Assembly: GCA_001724265.1 (NCBI GenBank)
Contig: MEDY01000581.1
Location: 1 to 20,186 of the forward strand
Origin: Rhizaria sp. SCN 62-66
Taxonomy: Eukaryota > Rhizaria, unplaced
DNA length: 20,186 nt
Direction: 5' to 3'
Part shown: in pieces, positions 17,753-20,186 of the stretch
Numbering within the stretch: the first letter of the stretch is position 1
How the letters are laid out: the number at the start of each line of letters is the position of its first letter
Position numbers and translations under genes: made by a program
The notes under the pieces: generated by a model
Told to the model about the DNA's origin: nothing
Database searches by the model: none
Seen by the model: only the letters and a program-made list of their open reading frames with translations

Positions 17753-20186
17753 CTATGCACCCATACGACGGGCACAAGGATCGCCCGCTGTGAACACAAA
17801 ATGAGAGCTGCTCAGGTCATCACCGGTGAAGTGGCGCTGATCAGCGAAGCGCCTGCGGGAGCAGTTGCGACTGTGGGGTGGCGCGGTTGCTGCAGTAGCA
17901 CTAGGCTCATCGCCTTTCGCGAGCACGCTGTTTGGCATGGGGGCAGCAGCATGTCGGAATGTGATGTGCCTTGATGAATTATGATGCGGCATGTTGTCAT
18001 ATTCACCGACGACAGAGACTGGCTGCGCGCGGAGATTGTTGCGGCCAACTTTTGTCTGTACGCAACCCATTTCAAAGTCACCAAACACAAAACGACCACG
18101 CGGCCGATCTGTATCATCAAACAGGGCCTTGACAGCAAGTGCCAAAGCATTCCGACGCGCATCATCAGCTGGGACGTTTGCGCTCACACGGACAGGAAAT
18201 GAGAATCGAATGACACTTGTTAAGTTCTTAAACGTGACCGATGGCGAGTAGTAGTCGAGCGACATCACATTGTAGACAGTTGTGCCGGGACATGCCTCGC
18301 ACTGGGCACTGCCTTCATCATCCGCGTAAGTGTCTGGGGCACACTGCATGCTCGACTCAGCGCGCTCTTGCGCGAACGTGCCACGCGGGCAGCGCACGCA
18401 CGTCTGATAGCCAAGACCGGAGTACGTGCCGATGGGACAAGGACTGCAGTTGGCGGCACCGGTGCTGTTGGAATAGAAGCCTGGCTGGCACTGGCGACAG
18501 AGAGCCTGCGACCAGAGATCGTTGTAGTATCCCGGCTCGCACGCCACGCAGCGATAGTCATCGTTGCGTTGGCCGGGCGGGCACTGTACGTACGAGAGCA
18601 GGATAGTCTCACGTGAGATATCGCCATAGCGCTGCAGCAGTGTCACCGCGCGGTCCACAGATGAGTCTGCCGGCGTTGTGCAGAGGACCTCGTGGTGAGG
18701 GTCCAAAGTTGTGTGCGTGACATTCGTACAAGTCAAGCCACAAATCGAAATAGTTGCACCAGAGCCACCAAAGTTGTCTCCGCGGAGCATGATGCGACTA
18801 CCACCAAGGCGGTTACACTCCATGATCACACTGGTTGAGACTTGTTCGCAGCCGCGAATCTCCGTGATGACAGGGATCGCATACGTGACACGATCACGAG
18901 ACTCTGCGCGCTGCGAACCGGCCCTGATAATGAGCGCAAGACTTGAGCCAGACCCAGAGGGAAGGTTGCATGTTAGCATCTCATTTGAGTCCTTTTCGAT
19001 CGAAGTGCATTGACGGCCACTCACCATCACAGAGTGAGGTTCAAGGAAACCAGTGCCCGTAATCGTTAGTCGCACAGTGCCGCCGTCAGTCGGACAATTA
19101 GATGTACTTCCACGCGCAGTGTCATCAACATCACAGCCGTATACAGATTCAACGGTGGGTACCTGTGGGTACGAATATTTGTCAGTGGAGGAGACGCTGC
19201 GGCCCGAAATTGTAAGCTTGAAGAACAAATCAACAAGATTGACGTTGTCTTGAGTGCGGCAGACAAGATATTTGGCGTTGCTTGGTAGGTCGAAAGCTCG
19301 TCGTTAAAAACGCACTCGAATGGGATCGAATCGAAAGAATTTCTATGCGTTCAATTGAAATTTCAAATCCAATGTCCTCCCCAAGGGTTGTCATGCTGAC
19401 GTAGTCGTTTGTACGCTGACCAGGACCAGCAACAGTGATGGTATGCAAAGATGACGGCATAAAATAGTGCTTTGGGTAGCTGATACGTACACGATTGTTG
19501 TCGCCAATATGTGCAAGGTCATCAAGCGCCTCTGTGCCAGCCCAGTTCCAGTTCCAGGTGGAGCAATCAATATCAGCGGCAAGATTTGTCGCGCTATTAC
19601 GTTGCACACAGAAGTTCTCCATTGGTTGACCTGGCACTGGGGCGCGGACAAGGGGAACCAACTGCGCGGGGTACACTCGCGACGAGCGGCAGTGACACGC
19701 ACGTTCGATTGGGTGATTTCAACAACATAGCCGGTCCCATCTGTGACGTCGTATCCCGTGTAGCGCATACTGTAGCCTGTGTTGTAGCGGTACTCAACCC
19801 AAGATGTGTTCAACTACGGACCGTGATTGCCGTTGTTAGCTACGACGATTGTACTACCATTGATGTTAGTAGGGACACCGCAGTTGTAAGGCGAGCACGT
19901 CCGTGGTGAGGAAGACCATTCACCAGTTGCTGTGCACGTGATAGAATCAGCTGCGTGGCTCACTACTGCGCCATATTCGCAGGTGTAGGTCGCAATAACA
20001 CCATATACATTCATCAAAGTGGAGGGCGATTGCGTGACAGAGCCTAAGGAAACCTCAGTCAACGTTGGACATGGGCGGGGTGTGCAGCGAGGAACATCAA
20101 CAGGCTGCCAGCCCTCAGCAATGGTGCACGTGCGTGTCTTGTCACCAGAGTCGGTCGTCCACATGTAGCCATCCGCGCAAGAGTAA
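17753..20186 (-). CDS. Sushi-TIG-GCC2/GCC3 cell-surface protein, 5' end outside the window
   Basis: The minus strand opens in frame at the window edge with sushi/CCP repeats (one ending VPRC, one from CPTLTEV to SPRTC, a third starting YNCGVP). A Cys- and Trp-containing module follows, then two TIG/IPT domains (about 19168-18875 and 18874-18587), then GCC2/GCC3 cysteine repeats (about 18586-18284, CQPGFYSNSTGAANCSPCP) and an extracellular-looking segment. These modules are typical of adhesion or receptor ectodomains. No membrane segment is found before the TAG at 17753, so the C-terminus must lie elsewhere. TAG at 19814 interrupts the third sushi domain, which continues in frame. One-base frame changes at 19620-19640 and twice in 19310-19345 are each repaired by one more base in a C or T run, suggesting homopolymer miscalls. 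With TAR as sense the last frame would run on to TGA at 17456. Ligand unknown. Confidence 0.75.

Noticed and set aside
19304-19306. TAA as further evidence for sense TAR in the ectodomain gene
   Set aside because: Two single-base corrections in nearby T runs (near 19335 and 19305) give a better reading that avoids this TAA, so I did not count it.
1-20186. tRNA, rRNA, CRISPR arrays or bacterial operon signals
   Set aside because: I scanned for tRNA-like T-loop patterns, regularly spaced repeats and ribosome-binding-site-led gene clusters and found none I could support; introns and domain types argue for a eukaryote.

Overview
The window looks like nuclear DNA of a eukaryotic protist. Coding blocks are broken by spliceosomal introns (GT..AG, pyrimidine-rich acceptors) with exactly matching phases, intergenic DNA is AT-richer, and the encoded domains are eukaryotic: Crinkler-type effector kinase, AprA/PhoPQ-related secreted protein, sushi-TIG-GCC2/GCC3 ectodomain, multi-pass membrane protein with a long cytosolic tail, and a Tc1/mariner-like element. 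I cannot place the lineage.

Layout. (1) 1-957: no convincing gene; a 21-bp tandem duplication. (2) 1322-3068 (+): Crinkler-like protein with coiled coil, an effector middle domain and a kinase-like C-terminus. (3) 3718-6573 (+): AprA-like secreted alpha/beta-hydrolase-fold protein in three exons. Its second intron holds a complete 915-bp TA-flanked Tc1/mariner-like element (4943-5857) with 43-bp inverted repeats and a DD34E transposase remnant. (4) 6607-8377: no gene seen. (5) 8456-9736 (-): polytopic membrane protein C-terminal part. (6) 10792-11511 (-): uncertain Gln-rich coding remnant. (7) 12143-17676 (-): very large Ser/Ala/Gln-rich protein of unknown function. (8) 17753-20186 (-): sushi, TIG and GCC2/GCC3 ectodomain, open at the window edge. 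Blocks 5-8 are all on the minus strand; 7 and 8 are under 100 bp apart and may be one transcription unit, perhaps even with 5 as its membrane part.

The most striking observation is that otherwise coherent frames are repeatedly crossed by TAG, occasionally TAA, and almost never TGA. One minus-strand frame of about 3.6 kb contains three TAGs and no other stop; another TAG lies inside a glutamine tract, and a fourth case splits a sushi domain. This suggests UAG (perhaps UAR) is a sense codon, most simply glutamine, in this nucleus. Separately, single-base frame changes occur mostly at C or T homopolymers; those look more like assembly errors or recent lesions and do not explain the stops. Multi-gene pseudogenization remains the main alternative.
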